Below, in pieces: positions 9,706 through 20,110 of a stretch of 64,000 nucleotides of DNA (positions are counted from its first letter, which is position 1; each line of letters starts with the position of its first letter). Source of the stretch: Nomascus leucogenys (lineage: Eukaryota > Chordata > Mammalia > Primates > Hylobatidae); assembly GCF_006542625.1 (NCBI RefSeq), contig NC_044402.1:57404486-57468485 (forward strand), read 5' to 3'. The position numbers were made by a program, and so were the translations under genes. A model generated the notes under the pieces. It saw only the letters and a list, made by a program, of their open reading frames with translations, was not told where the DNA came from and searched no databases.

Positions 9706-9930
9706 TGCTGTAGAGGAGCCCACAGTGAGGTCTCATCATGGCACTAGGGCCCACAGCTCTGTCACAGAACTTGCTCCAAGCCCAACAGTCTCATACGGGT
9801 GAGCCCAGCCAGGATAATTCCCCAAATTCCTCTTTCCTGGGCCCTAAGGTGGACATTGGTCTCCTCAACCTCCAGTGGCTCTGGCAAGCCCTCTCACACT
9901 GTGCCAGTAAAGGAAGCACCTGGTTTAAGC
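9706..9930. other. Unique sequence
   Basis: Nothing recognised between the MIR and the MER20-like element. Confidence 0.4.
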
Positions 9931-10139
9931 CAGAGTTTCTCAACCTCAGCTCTGTTGACATTTTGGACTGGATACCTATTTACTAGAGGGGAGGGGGGCT
10001 GTCCTGTGTATTATAGGATGTTTAGCAGCATCCCTGGCCTCTACTCACTAGATGATAGTAGTATCCCACCCAGCAGTGAAAACCAAAAATGCCTCCAAGT
10101 CCCCTGGAGAGCAAAATCTCGCCCAGCTGAGAAGTATTG
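9931..10139 (-). mobile_element. MER20-like hAT DNA transposon
   Basis: CAGAGTTTCTCAACCTCAGC at one end and CCCAGCTGAGAAGTATTG at the other are degenerate terminal inverted repeats. The interior GGGGGGCTGTCCTGTGTATT, GGATGTTTAGCAGCATCCCT and CTGGCCTCTACTCACTAGAT is MER20 text in reverse orientation. An 8-bp TSD is visible, GTTTAAGC at 9923-9930 and GCTTAAGC at 10140-10147, as expected for hAT elements. Non-autonomous, with no transposase. Confidence 0.75.
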
Positions 10140-10147
10140 GCTTAAGC

Positions 10148-10569
10148 AATAACAACATGCAATGATCTCACATTAACTAGGAGTCCCTGAAGACAGGTAG
10201 TTCCAGGTTTGAGGCAGCAGCATGATGATGACAACAACCACCAATGTTGTCCTAATGCTCATCAATTCATGATCACAAGATGGCTGCCACAGATCCCATT
10301 GTGCCACCACCACAATCCCATTCAAAGGCAGGCAAGAGGAGGAAAGCGATGGTGTCATCTGTGGCATCATCTTTAATCTAGAGAGTTTTCCTAGACACTT
10401 CTCAGCAGATCTCTCGTATGTCTCATTGGCCAAAACTGGGATATATATCCAGTCCTAGCAGCAAGGGAGCTGGGAAAATGACTAAGTGGCAAGGGGGAAG
10501 AAGGATGGAAATGGTGGGCCCTCCCTGACCTGGCAGATTAGACACTCCTCATACTTGCAGAAATTATTT
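10148..10569. other. Unique sequence, nothing recognised
   Basis: Includes a short GATGATGACAACAACCACCA run at 10222-10241. No gene or repeat family recognised. Confidence 0.4.
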
Positions 10570-10735
10570 TTAAATCTATCTGCTTTTCCTCACTAAGGCT
10601 TCAGGACAGGGATCCACATGTTTTCCTCTGTATCCTCAGAACTTAGCCTCGTGCTCAGCACTTAGAAGGTGTTTACTCCGTGCTCGTTGAATGAATGAAT
10701 GAATCAATCAATCAATTGATCAATGATTTGACCTT
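10570..10735 (+). repeat. L2 3' end with tetranucleotide tail
   Basis: CAGGACAGGGATCCACATGT, CTCAGAACTTAGCCTCGTGC and CAGCACTTAGAAGGTGTTTA are the L2 3' end. They are followed by GAATGAATGAATGAATCAAT and CAATCAATTGATCAATGA, the (AATG)/(AATC) tail that L2 elements often carry. Confidence 0.65.
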
Positions 10736-10849
10736 CCCCCTTCCTTGCTTATATCACTAAGAGCCTTAAGTAGATGATTACTTATCTACATGAAAATTAA
10801 ATTGTCTAATTACAAATAAGCCTATGATACAAATAATAATGCAAACATC

Positions 10850-11200
10850 TCCCAGTTTCTCCAACAAGTCCTGATCCCTCTGGCCATTGAATATGCTCTT
10901 CCACTTGCCCAGAACATTCTTCCTGCCTCCCCTCACCCCTCTTCAGCTGGCCAGCTCCTTCTCACCCCTCTTCAGCTGGCCAGCTCCTTCTCACTCCTAG
11001 GTCTCAACTTAGATGTCACTGCCTCTGGGAAGCCCTCCCTGATCTCCTCAGTGTGGCTCGAGGCCTTAGTCTCCTGTGCCACACCATCCTAGCACTTATC
11101 ACCCTGTGTTGTGACTGTTTCCCTAGCAGGACAGGAAATGTCCATGGAGACCAGAACAGCTTGTCCTTCACCAAAGTTTAAGTTCTCCATAAACTTTTTT
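10850..11200 (+). repeat. L2 fragment containing a tandem duplication
   Basis: CCACTTGCCCAGAACATTCT, AACTTAGATGTCACTGCCTC, GGGAAGCCCTCCCTGATCTC and ATCCTAGCACTTATCACCCT give the L2 3' region in sense orientation. A perfect 29-bp tandem duplication, 10932-10989, lies inside. Confidence 0.65.
10932..10989. repeat. Perfect 29-bp tandem duplication
   Basis: Two identical copies, 10932-10960 and 10961-10989, each starting CTCACCCCTCTTCAGCTGG. There is no mismatch, although the surrounding L2 is ancient, so the duplication is far younger than its host. Confidence 0.95.
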
Positions 11201-11218
11201 TGATTGAATCATTTATGC

Positions 11219-11537
11219 CAAGGGTTGGCAAAGCTGTTCTGCAAAGTGCCAGATAGTATTTTCAGCTTTGTGGGCTGTATGATCCCTGTTGCAACCATTC
11301 GACTCTGCGGTTGGAGGGAGAAAGCAGCCATAGCTGATACTTAAACAAATGAGCATGGCTGTGTTCCAATAAAACTCTATTTGTGGGCACTGAAATTTGA
11401 ATTTCATATGAATTTCACATGTCATAAAATATTATTCCTTAAAAATTTTTTTTAAACCATATAAAAATGTAAAAACAATTTTTAAAGGCTCACCAGCTAT
11501 ACAAAAACAGGTGATGGACCTTAGTTTGCTAACCCTG
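11219..11537. mobile_element. hAT (Charlie-type) DNA transposon relic
   Basis: Terminal repeats CAAGGGTTGGCAAAGC at the left and TTTGCTAACCCTG at the right are inverted. Between them, AAAGTGCCAGATAGTATTTT, CTTTGTGGGCTGTATGATCC and TGTTCCAATAAAACTCTATT are the known non-autonomous Charlie-type text. Flanks ATTTATGC and ATTAATAC match at 6 of 8 bases, a decayed 8-bp TSD. There is an AT-rich insert in the middle. Confidence 0.7.
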
Positions 11538-11721
11538 ATTAATACTGAGAGTCACATGTTTTGGTCATTCTCAAAGACACAACAGGATCACATAAAGCAG
11601 TAATGCACAGTAGTTCTTAAGATCAAACAGTAAGTTAAACTTGAAAGTGCATTAAATGACTTAGCCATCACAACCCAGAAGACTGTGTCTTAGGAAATCA
11701 AAGATTAAGATTAAGACTGAA

Positions 11722-12020
11722 GCTGGGCACAGTGTCTCACGCCTGTAATCTCAGCACTTTGGGAAGCTGAGGTGGGCAGATCACTTGAGGTCAGGAGTTT
11801 GAGACCAGCCTGGTCAACAGGGTGAAATCCCATCTCTATTAAAAACACAAAAAATTAGCCAGGCCTGACGGCAGGCGCCTGTAGTCCCAGCTACTCAGGA
11901 GGCTGAGGCAGGAGAATCGCTTGAGCCCAGGAGGTGGAGGCTGCAGTGAGCTGAGATCGCACCACTACACTCCAGACTGGGAGGCAGAGTGAAACTCCAT
12001 CTCAATTAAAAAAAAAAAGA
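11722..12020 (+). mobile_element. Alu, full length
   Basis: Starts GCTGGGCACAGTGTCTCACG. Both monomers are present, and it ends CTCCATCTCAATTAAAAAAA. Confidence 0.95.
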
Positions 12021-12194
12021 TTAACTTAAAACTGGGAAACTGTTACTATCAGGGAACTACACCAATAGGTTCAAACAAAAATGTTTGATAATTTCTATAT
12101 GCAATTCGGTTGGAAATTTTTAAAACTAGGCAGAAGGATATTTCTTTTCCGTCAGAATGGTTTCTCTGAAATGATATTCAAAACATTATCTAGA

Positions 12195-12512
12195 TTAATG
12201 AAAGTAGCTGTGATGTCCCAGCCTACATCTTTCTCCTATGCTGGATGCTTCCTGCCCTCAAACATCAGACTCCAAGTTCTTCAGTTTGGAACTCAGACTA
12301 GCTCTCCTTGCTCCTCAAGCTACAGACAGCCTATTGTGGGACCTTGTAATCGTGTGAGTTAATACTTAATAAACTCCTATATATATTATTATATATATTA
12401 TATATATTATATATATTATATATATATTATTATTATAATAATATAATATTATAATAATAATATATATTCTATTAATTCTGTCCCTCTAGAGAACTCTGAC
12501 TAATACAGTAGC
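12195..12512 (+). mobile_element. LTR 3' part (family uncertain)
   Basis: CCTACATCTTTCTCCTATGC, CAGCCTATTGTGGGACCTTG, TGTGAGTTAATACTTAATAA and TCTGTCCCTCTAGAGAACTC then TGACTAATACAG are a familiar human LTR ending of ERVL or MaLR style, with an AATAAA at about 12369. I do not name the family. An AT repeat interrupts it. Confidence 0.55.
12379..12470. repeat. AT-rich self-complementary repeat
   Basis: Nearly pure A+T with repeated TATATATTAT and TATTATAATAATATAATA blocks that can fold on themselves. It lies inside the LTR between its poly(A) signal and its end. Confidence 0.9.
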
Positions 12513-12597
12513 CATTGGAAAAATTGAAAACAAATTAACTGAGACTAGTTGTCCTTAGGGTATAGGAGTGAGGGTGGGTTTCCCATAATGCTAGTTT

Positions 12598-12904
12598 GTT
12601 GTTGTTGTTTTGTTTTGTTTTGTTTTTTTGAGACGGAGTCTCTGGCTGGCTGGAGTGCAGTGGTGCGATCTTGGCTCACTGCAACCTCCGCCTCCTGGGA
12701 TTTTAAGCGATTCTCCTGCCTCGGCCTCCTGAGTAGCTGAGACTACAGGCGCCCGCCACCATGCCCAGCTAACTTTTTGTGTTTTTAGAAGAGATGGGGT
12801 TTCACTATGTTGGTCAGGCTCGTCTCAAACTCTGGACCTTGTGATCTGCTCACCTTGGCCTCCCAAAGTGCTGGGATTACAGGTGTGAGCCACTGTGCTC
12901 GGCC
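12598..12904 (-). mobile_element. Alu, full length
   Basis: A T-rich tail GTTGTTGTTTTGTTTTG leads into TTTTTTTGAGACGGAGTCTC. It ends GCCACTGTGCTCGGCC. A few bases are missing near the tail (TCTCTGGCTGGCTGGAGTGC). Confidence 0.95.
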
Positions 12905-12919
12905 TGTTGTTGTTTTTAA

Positions 12920-13113
12920 ACCAGATTTCCTGTGTTGGCCAGAACATTCACAGGGGCATAGGAACTTCCATGCACTGCCACAGCGGGAGGGTATATGGAC
13001 TGGTACAGCTATTCTGGAAAGCAATCAGGCACTGTTAGTCAAAACTGGTGTATGTATTCCCAGGACCCAGCAATTCCACTACTACATGTATATTCCAAAA
13101 AAATTCTTACACA
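12920..13113 (+). mobile_element. Old L1 ORF2 fragment
   Basis: CATGCACTGCCACAGCGGGA, GGACTGGTACAGCTATTCTG and GGACCCAGCAATTCCACTAC are diverged sense text of the L1 ORF2 C-terminal region. It is squeezed between two Alus and no frame survives. Confidence 0.6.
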
Positions 13114-13419
13114 GGCCAGGTTCAGTGGCTCACGCCTGTAATCGCAGCACTTTGGGAGTCTGGGGTGGGCAGATCACCTGAGGTCAGGAGTTCGAGACCA
13201 GCCTGGCCAACATGGTGAAACCCTGTCTCTACTAAAAATACCAAAAAAAAAAAAAAAATAAGCCGGGCATGGTGGCAGGCCCCTGTAATCCCAGCTACCT
13301 GGGAGGCTGAAGCAGGAGAATCACTGGAGGCGGAGGTTGCAGTGAGCCGAGATGGTGCCACTGCACTCCAGCCTGGGTGACAGAGCGAGATTCGGTCTGA
13401 AAGAAAAAAAAAGAAAATT
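13114..13419 (+). mobile_element. Alu, full length
   Basis: Starts GGCCAGGTTCAGTGGCTCAC and ends TCGGTCTGAAAGAAAAAAAA. A short deletion removes part of the right monomer (AATCACTGGAGGCGGAGG). Confidence 0.95.
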
Positions 13420-13960
13420 AGTTACCAGGGGTTCTCTGGCTTGGTCCTCCACCAGGTAAATTATAGAAACAGGCCCTTTTTGTCAAAGGGCTTTTGATTC
13501 CAGGAGTACCTGCCACAGTGACAGTTTCCAGGTCACTCTTCCCCATGAAAGGATCCCTTCCCATCCATGCTGGGTTTCACACATTGGGCCCTCTCAGTAA
13601 CACAGAGAAACTCCAGCTGCACGGCCAGGCCTCCTCTGTCACGGTGAAGCTGTGGCTCCAGCTCTCTGGACACTGAGCAAATCCAGTTCAAGCCCTGACG
13701 CTTGGGGAATGTGGAGGGATTTCCCCACCAGCACAGGCCTGGGAATGACTATGAGCAGAGAGGAGGAGAGAGGATTCCAGAAGGAGCTAACTATCTGCCC
13801 CAAGTGCCCCTACCTCTCTTTCCATTGAGCACCACAGTTTCTTCTGCAGATGGGCCCCATTATAACTACCCTCCAGCCAGGTGTGAAGTGGCTGAGAGTA
13901 AGCTGAGTCCTAGGAGTCAGGATTCAACTGCCGAGGCAGGGCTTGGACACCAGGCCAAAC
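13420..13960. other. Unique sequence, nothing recognised
   Basis: No repeat family recognised. Plus-strand frames at 13494-13676 and 13702-13974 are short and unsupported. Confidence 0.4.
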
Positions 13961-14049
13961 TGAGGACTGGGTAAAACCAGGACAGGGCGAAGCAGCTTTC
14001 CATAAGACACGCTAAGGCACGCCCATCAGTGCGGCATGTCAATTTACCA

Positions 14050-14061
14050 TTGCCATGGCAA
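14050..14061. promoter_or_regulatory. Palindromic X-box (RFX) core in LTR
   Basis: TTGCCATGGCAA is a perfect 12-bp palindrome that matches the full RFX half-site pair. It sits about 125 bases upstream of the LTR TATA box, a credible enhancer position. Binding is an inference. Confidence 0.5.
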
Positions 14062-14176
14062 CACCAGAAGTTACCGCCCCTTTCCATGACAACTACCTGG
14101 TGACCTGGAAGTTACCACTCTTTTTCTAGAAATTTCTACATAATCTGCTCCTTAATTTGCATATAATGCAAGTGAG

Positions 14177-14184
14177 TATAAATA
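14177..14184 (+). promoter_or_regulatory. LTR TATA box
   Basis: TATAAATA precedes a stretch ending at AATAAA (14290-14295), the usual U3-R spacing of an LTR. Whether it is active is unknown. Confidence 0.55.
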
Positions 14185-14577
14185 TGAGTGCAGCCCTGCC
14201 TCTGAGCTGCTGCTCTGGGCACACTGCCTGTGGGGTAGCCCTGCTCTGCAGGGAGCAGGACCTCTGCTGCTGCCGTACACTGTCACTTCAATAAAATTTG
14301 CTGTTTTAACACCACCAGCTTGAACTTGGATTGTTTTTGGGGCAGAGCCAAGAATCTTCCTGGGCTAAGCCCCAATATTAGGCTTGCCTGCCCTGCATCA
14401 AAAGGATGTAATTGAGGCCTCAGGAGCTGGGACCTCTTTTACAGATACGAGGTTATGTGAATGGTTAGGCAAGGAGAGGTTTGCTGCCATCACGCCACAG
14501 CCATGACTAATTAATCGCCGTAACTTGAGGGAAGGAGAGCAGTAACTGGCCTCAGCTGTGTTGGGTCCCTCTCGGTC

Positions 14578-15030
14578 ATGGCCGGAAGAATGGCTCCCGA
14601 TAGGATACGTCCAGGTCCTAACGCTCAGAACCTGTGAATGTGACCTGATTAGAAAAAAAGGGTCTTCACAGACATCATTAAGGATTTCAAGATGAGATCA
14701 TCCGGGATTTGGAGGGGGTGTAAATCCAGTGAGAGCTGGTCCTGAACGAGCAGGAGGAGACCTGAGATTCACTGGGGGAAGACGGCCACATGAAGATCGG
14801 GGCAGAGATGGGAGTGATGCAGCCACACACCAAGGCATGCCAAGGTCTGCCCGCCACCCCCAGAGGCTAGGAGCTGGGAGAGACGCAGCGAAGGGACTCC
14901 CCCTCAGAGTGCCCAGAGGGAATCAATCTCTGCCTGATTGTGGACCTCCTGTGAGACAATTAATGCCCATTGTTTTAAATCCCCAAGTTTGTGGTAATTT
15001 GTTACAGCACCCTAGGAAAATAACACACTG
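14578..15030 (+). mobile_element. MLT1-like MaLR LTR
   Basis: GTGAATGTGACCTGATTAGA, GGTCTTCACAGACATCATTA, GATTTCAAGATGAGATCATC, GACGGCCACATGAAGATCGG and GTTTGTGGTAATTTGTTACA then CACCCTAGGAAAATAACAC give the MLT1 order from start to end. It is the oldest and most diverged of the MaLR LTRs here. Confidence 0.75.
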
Positions 15031-15873
15031 TCTCTCACACCCAGCCACTCAGCTGACTGGGTCTCCAGGTCCTGAAGCCCCCATCCGGCTCACTCAGGCT
15101 CCCGGTTGAGCTGACTGTCCCACAGAAGGGGTGGGTGCCAGGCAGGTGGCAGAGCCTGAAGATCTTCCATCCTGTCACTCTCAAAGTGTTCCCTTTGTGG
15201 CCCTAAAAAATAAGCAAATAAAATGATGTAAAATAATTAATCTTGAAGTAAAAAATGTAAAACCGTGCCGAGGCTGACCCCTAAAGCACGTCTTCACCCT
15301 TTTTCCTGCCCTTGGTGACTTTTGTTCTTAGTTAGCTCTGACTTTCAAGTCCAAGGTGAGACCAGGTTTCCACTCACAGAGGTTGCCCACAAGGTGAAAC
15401 TTGAGGGTCAGGCCCTCTGAGCCCAACCAACTGCAATTCCCAGGAAATATGATCAGATGGCGGGATCTCAGGCACTAGGCCCAAGCTGGAAGGGGCTGTA
15501 TTTCAGGGAAGGAGCTATATTTCAGGGAAGGGGCGGGCCCTTGCATTAGCAGGTGACTGTCCTCTCAGTTGATAAGAACACCCCATTAACCAGAAAATGG
15601 GCTGGCCAAGACAGACTTTGGTCTTATCAAAACAAGAGCAGAGAGCATGTTGAAACGGTTTGCTGGGAGCCAGGCTGTTGTACTGCAACAATTAGTACAT
15701 GGCTGTGTCTCATTTACAACACCAGAGACGCCACACTTGAGCGATGGCCACTGAGGGTTTTGTTACTGTTGTTGTTGTTTGCCACTTTCCTGCCTAGGAA
15801 TAGCCACTGCTTAGAAAAAGCTCTTCCAAGACATTTTTTTCTACGTACATAGCATCATATTATTACTATTCCT
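15031..15873. other. Unique sequence with a short tandem repeat
   Basis: A 19-bp unit is repeated at 15488-15525 (GGAAGGGGCTGTATTTCAG and GGAAGGAGCTATATTTCAG) in otherwise unique DNA. GGGGCGGGCCC at 15530 is a GC-box-like string. No gene recognised. Confidence 0.45.
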
Positions 15874-16450
15874 CTTTTTTTTTGATACAGGGTCTCACTC
15901 TGTTGCCCAGGCTGGAGTGCAGTGGCATGATCACACCTCATGCAGCCTCAGCCTCCCCTCACCTCAACCTCTCAAGTAGCTGGGACTACAGGCATACCAC
16001 CACGCCAAGACAATTTTTTTTTTTTTTTGAGATGGAGCCTTACTCTGTCGCCCAGGCTGGAGTGCAGTGGCGCGATCTCGGCTCACTGCAACCTCCACCT
16101 CCTGGGTTCAAGCGACCCTCCTGCCTCAGCCTCCCAAGTAGCTGGGACTACAGGCACGCACCGCCATGCCAAGCTAATTTTTTGTATTTTAGTAGAGACA
16201 GGGTTTCACCCTGTTGGCCCTGATGGTATCAGTCTCCTGACCTTGTGATCCACCTGCCTCAGCCTCCCAAAGTGCTGGGATTACAGGCATAAGCCACTGT
16301 GCCCGGCCACTAATTTTTTAAATTTTTGGTAGAGATAGGTTTTGCCATGTTGCCCAGGCTGGTTTTGAACTCCTGAGCTCAAGTAATCCACTCACCTCAC
16401 CTCAGCTTCCCAAAGTGCTGGGATTACAGGCGCGAGCTACTGGTCTGGCC
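15874..16450 (-). mobile_element. Older Alu split by a younger Alu
   Basis: Pieces 15874-16012 and 16309-16450 join into one AluJ-like copy on the minus strand. The break lies in the linker at the AATTTTTT run. A younger Alu occupies 16013-16308. Confidence 0.9.
16013..16308 (-). mobile_element. Alu nested in Alu
   Basis: A poly(T) run leads into GAGATGGAGCCTTACTCTGT. It ends CCACTGTGCCCGGCC. It is less diverged than the host Alu and shares its orientation, which fits insertion at the host linker's T-run. Confidence 0.95.
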
Positions 16451-17080
16451 TCTTTGTTGTTAGTGGTGGTGTGTTTTGTTCCAGTGGTGGTGGCAGTTCC
16501 CAAAAAACATTATCCTAAGGGAGCTTTTGGCCACAGAGTGGGGGAGACTCCCTTTTCTCTTCCAAGCCCCAAATAATTTCTTTTTTAAAACTTAGTAAGG
16601 GAAAGGGTTCAGAACTCCAAGAGACCATCAACTTCTCAGGAAGGGGGGTTTCCACACAAGGGGACATTAGGAATAATTGTATTTCACCCACATGAACTTC
16701 TCAGCCTTCCACTGATGACTTTTCTCTTTGAAACCTTGCAAAGTTGGAGTGGAACTTGCAGCCCTTACTCCCACTGCAACTTAGGCAGACAGGGATAGGG
16801 TAAGGGGATAAGGAGGTGAACCCAAATCAGCTTGTCCCCAGCAAGGTCACTCATTGCCTCTCTCCCCAAGGCAATGCTTCACTCTTTTGTAATCCCAAGA
16901 CGGTTGACAACACATCCAAGTCCATTTTTTTTTCTCACTTGGGGCACTTGAGAGGTAAGTAAAATTCTCATGACATATGGACGATATACAGACTAGAGAA
17001 TATCCCATACTTTTAGTCTAATTCCTCGAAATAATTTATAGAAATTATCTTATATAACAAAAGCAACTATGCCTTGCTGT
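16451..17080. other. Unique sequence, nothing recognised
   Basis: It has a GTTGTTAGTGGTGGTGTG run at its start, just after the Alu, and an A+T-rich end. No gene or repeat family recognised. Confidence 0.4.
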
Positions 17081-17610
17081 GCCATGTTCGCTGAATCATC
17101 ATTCATTTTACCAGCTCCACATGTTCACAGACAGGGTAGCATCACCACTTGGCAGATGGCCCAGGAGCCCCAGCCTTGCACCTGCAGGGGCATCACGCGT
17201 CCTTCCCCATCAGTTCTTGCAGATCTTCTCTTTATGTGAGCTACAGGGTATTCCACTGTATTTACTTACCCAAACCCCATTGCTAGACCTTTGGATTTTC
17301 CCCATGCTTTGTAAGAACAACCAGTGCTCTAGAGAACATCTCTACAAATATATGTCTGCAGGTATGTGAGAAGTTTTGTGAAAGGTGTATTCTCAGAAAC
17401 AGAATGTCTGGGTCACAAGGGAGACACACTTACAACCTGGGTAGGCCCTGCCGAATTGCCTTCCAAAAGTGTGTGCCTCTTTCCACCGCCAGCTGTGTCA
17501 ATGAGTGTGGCTGCTTCTTCACCCTCACGCTCACTGTGGACCCTGTGGAGCCTGTTCATTGCTGTCCATCAGATGAGCCACTCTTGTCTTAATTTGCCTC
17601 CCTCCCTCTC

Positions 17611-17669
<59 letters not shown>

Positions 17670-17905
17670 CTTTCTCTCTTTCTCTCTTTCTTTCTTCTTC
17701 TTCTTATTATTTTGGTAGACGCAGGGTCTTGCTATGTTACCCAGGCTGGTCTCCAACACCTGGGCTCAAGCGATCCTCCTGCCTTGGCCTCCTAAAGTGC
17801 TGGGATTACAGGTGTGAGCCACCATGCTGGACCTAATTTGCCTTTCTTTCACAGTGAAGTTAAACATCTTCTCAAATGCTTCTTGGCGTCTGAGTTTGTT
17901 CCTAA
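17081..17905 (-). mobile_element. Old L1 fragment, minus strand
   Basis: TACAGGGTATTCCACTGTAT, CAAATATATGTCTGCAGGTA, AACAGAATGTCTGGGTCACA, GAATTGCCTTCCAAAAGTGT and GTGAAGTTAAACATCTTCTC are the plus-strand face of a diverged L1 3' region. An Alu piece with a TSD interrupts it. Confidence 0.6.
17600..17833 (-). mobile_element. Alu left-monomer copy with TC/TTTC tail
   Basis: A 10-bp TSD, TAATTTGCCT, flanks the unit at 17590-17599 and 17834-17843. Inside, a (TC)n then (TTTC)n tract at 17604-17710 (the degenerated A-tail) leads into a single Alu monomer ending CCATGCTGGACC. A 156-codon plus frame across it encodes Ser-Leu-Phe runs and is an artefact. Confidence 0.85.
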
Positions 17906-18849
17906 GCAGCAGATTCTTTATTGGGAAAAAAAAAAATCCACTTACAAGTTCTATTGTTTCCTCCTGGAAGTGCTCATTATAACCAAGAGAATACGTGGAA
18001 GCTCTGTTTTCCTATGGCACACAGACCCTTCTCACCTCATGGGGAAAAGGAGACTGTTGATGTCAGCACCCACCAAATGCCACATGCCAGGAGCCGATTC
18101 CAGGACTGATCCACAGGAAGCCACTTCTCTAGCTTTTGAGGGCGCCCATGTTCACAGACAGGACTTCAGAGGTCAACTTATAGACGCCACAGACAGGAGG
18201 AATTCACTTTACACCACAAATACAGTTTTTATACAGACAAAAATGAAAGGATTGTCAGTTATCTCACGTAAGTACTGAACCAAATTACATGTTAAAATCT
18301 TGATGTAAGGTCCTGGTGGGTTGGCCTGGACCACACCATCAAAGGCCCTTTTTCTCCTTCAGAGGTGGGAAAGCTGAAAAGTAAACTCCCCTGGCCCCTT
18401 AGCAGCTGGAGTTTCTGATGTGAATTAGGATCTGACAATTCGATGCTCTGGCCCAGGTTGGGAGGAGGAAGTGAGGTGAAGGCATTTTCCTGTGGATCCT
18501 GTGCTGCTGAACAAGCAAGGTCAAGGAGAAGCTGCGCATTCCAGCAAGGCTCGCATGCTGACACTCCGTGCGCAGCGTGGTTCCCGCCTTCTGCATCACT
18601 GCTGCGGTGTTGAGGTTCCGGCTCATCCCTGGAGCCCCACCAGGAACCCACTCCTCCACCCTTCCAATGACTTTGTAAACCCCTGATGCCTTTCCCACTA
18701 AAATTAGCTGCTGTGGTTTCCTCCAGCTGAACCGTGACTGATACAGCTCACAAATATGCTTTATCTTGACCGAGGCAGCCATGCAAGGTAAGAGAAAGAA
18801 AAGTCTAGACAAAGGGCAACACGGGCATGAATCATGCTTATTACGGTTT
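17906..18849. other. Mostly unique; possible LTR remnant near 18.56-18.75 kb
   Basis: 18635-18752 (CCCTGATGCCTTTCCCACTA to CCGTGACTGATACAG) vaguely resembles a MaLR 3' end on account of its GACTGATACAG finish. The rest is unique. Frames of 119 and 137 codons on the minus strand overlap each other in different phases and match nothing known to me. Confidence 0.35.
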
Positions 18850-18935
18850 TCCTAATAGCACTTTAGTTAGATATCTCATCCCTTTAGACAATGTGAAAAC
18901 TAAGCAGAGGCACAAAGAATGAAATAAACATCATC
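18850..18935 (-). repeat. MIR fragment
   Basis: ATCTCATCCCTTTAGACAAT followed by GTGAAAACTAAGCAGAGGCA is the reverse-complement MIR 3' half. It is short and diverged. Confidence 0.45.
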
Positions 18936-19484
18936 TGTTATTCCACAAGAATCAAATATTGATGAGAAGAAAACAGCCAGCCCCACTGAGATGCCGGGCC
19001 TAGCAGGCCAGCTGCTGTTGTTCATTTGAACGCAGATTCACCAGCTCAGCCGACGACAGCCTGGGCTGATCTGGGCTCACACTTGATATCTGATGTGAGA
19101 CTGCAGAGGAGCTCCAGGCTCCTTTCTGAGAGTGAGGGGAAAAGTGGTAACAAAACGTGATGGTAATAACTTATCTCATTTTTCTCCTGGCACAAAACTT
19201 GAATACCAGAACATCCAGTTCTAACCTACAGACCTGGCAGCCTAGTGGGAGAATGAGTGTCTGTACTTTTTCTGCCTCCAGTCACCCTCCCTGAACCCCT
19301 ACTGACCACCCACCATGCCTGGAGAGGGTCTTCCATATCCCTCTAGCCCAAACTAGAACCTGAAATCTTTTTGTGCTTATTTAAAATGGGCCTGTTCTTT
19401 CCACTTTCAGTCCAAGGTCAAAGTCGCCTTCCAGAGAATTCTTTCCTTCTTGTTTCCAGAGGAAAAAAATGATAAAACTACCTA
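18936..19484. other. Unique sequence, nothing recognised
   Basis: No repeat or gene recognised. The 18970-19100 part is GC-richer than its neighbours. Confidence 0.4.
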
Positions 19485-19695
19485 TCATTTACTGAATATT
19501 CGAAGCTACCAAGAAGTTAACCCTCATAAGAACCTCACAAAGTAGGAGTTATTCTCATTTTACAGTTGAGAGGTTCAGAGAGATTGAGTCCATTTTCCAA
19601 CATTCCACAGCTCATAAGACGTGGAAGCAGGATTCAGACCCACAACCTTCAGGTTCAAAGCCTGGGTTCTTAATCCTCATGCTACATCCCACTTT
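19485..19695 (-). repeat. MIR, nearly full core
   Basis: CTCATTTTACAGTTGAGAGG, TTCAGAGAGATTGAGTCCAT, CCACAGCTCATAAGACGTGG and CAGGATTCAGACCCACAACC follow the complete reverse MIR core. Confidence 0.75.
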
Positions 19696-19832
19696 GCCAG
19701 TCCTAAGAAAGTGCCCCTGATTTGCTGCCCTCTTTGGGGAAGCTGCCACTCTATGCAGAGCCTCTGTTTGCTCATAAATTTTTTTTTAATAACTCTACTG
19801 GGATCTCATTCACAGGCCACAAAGTTCACTCT

Positions 19833-20110
19833 CTTTTTTTCACTCTGTCACCCAGGCTGAAGTGCAGTGGCACGATCTTGGCTCCCTGAAACCTCCGCCT
19901 CTTGTGTTCAAGCAATTCTGTGCCTCAGCCTCCTGATGTAGCTGGGATTACAGACACGTGCCACCACACCCAACTAATTTTTGTGATTTTAAGAGAGACG
20001 GGGTTTTGCCATGTTGGTCAGGCTGGTCTCGTACTCCTGGCCTCTAGCAATCCACCTGCCTCGGCCTCCCAAAGTGCTGGGATTACAGGTGTGAGCTACC
20101 ATGACTGGCT
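19833..20110 (-). mobile_element. Alu inside L1
   Basis: The near-perfect TSD AAAGTTCACTCT at 19821-19832 and AAAATTCACTCT at 20111-20122 brackets an Alu with a short T-tail. It ends TACCATGACTGGCT. Confidence 0.9.

Larger units (their letters stand above)
13961..14400 (+). mobile_element. Solo LTR of an ERV1-type retrovirus (LTR10-like)
   Basis: The block begins TGAGGACTGG and ends CCCTGCATCA, fitting TG...CA LTR borders. It has a TATA box, TATAAATA at 14177, a C/T-rich start region and a poly(A) signal AATAAA at 14290, followed by GGGCTAAGCCCCAATATTAG. The text recalls LTR10, but the family call is from memory. No internal viral genes adjoin it, so it is a solo LTR. No clear TSD was found (CAAAC versus AAAGG), so the exact left border is uncertain. 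Confidence 0.65.

Noticed and set aside
13961..14400. p53 response element, known in some LTR10 copies
   Set aside because: The only candidate half-site, near GGCATGTCAA, lacks a proper partner, so I do not claim it.
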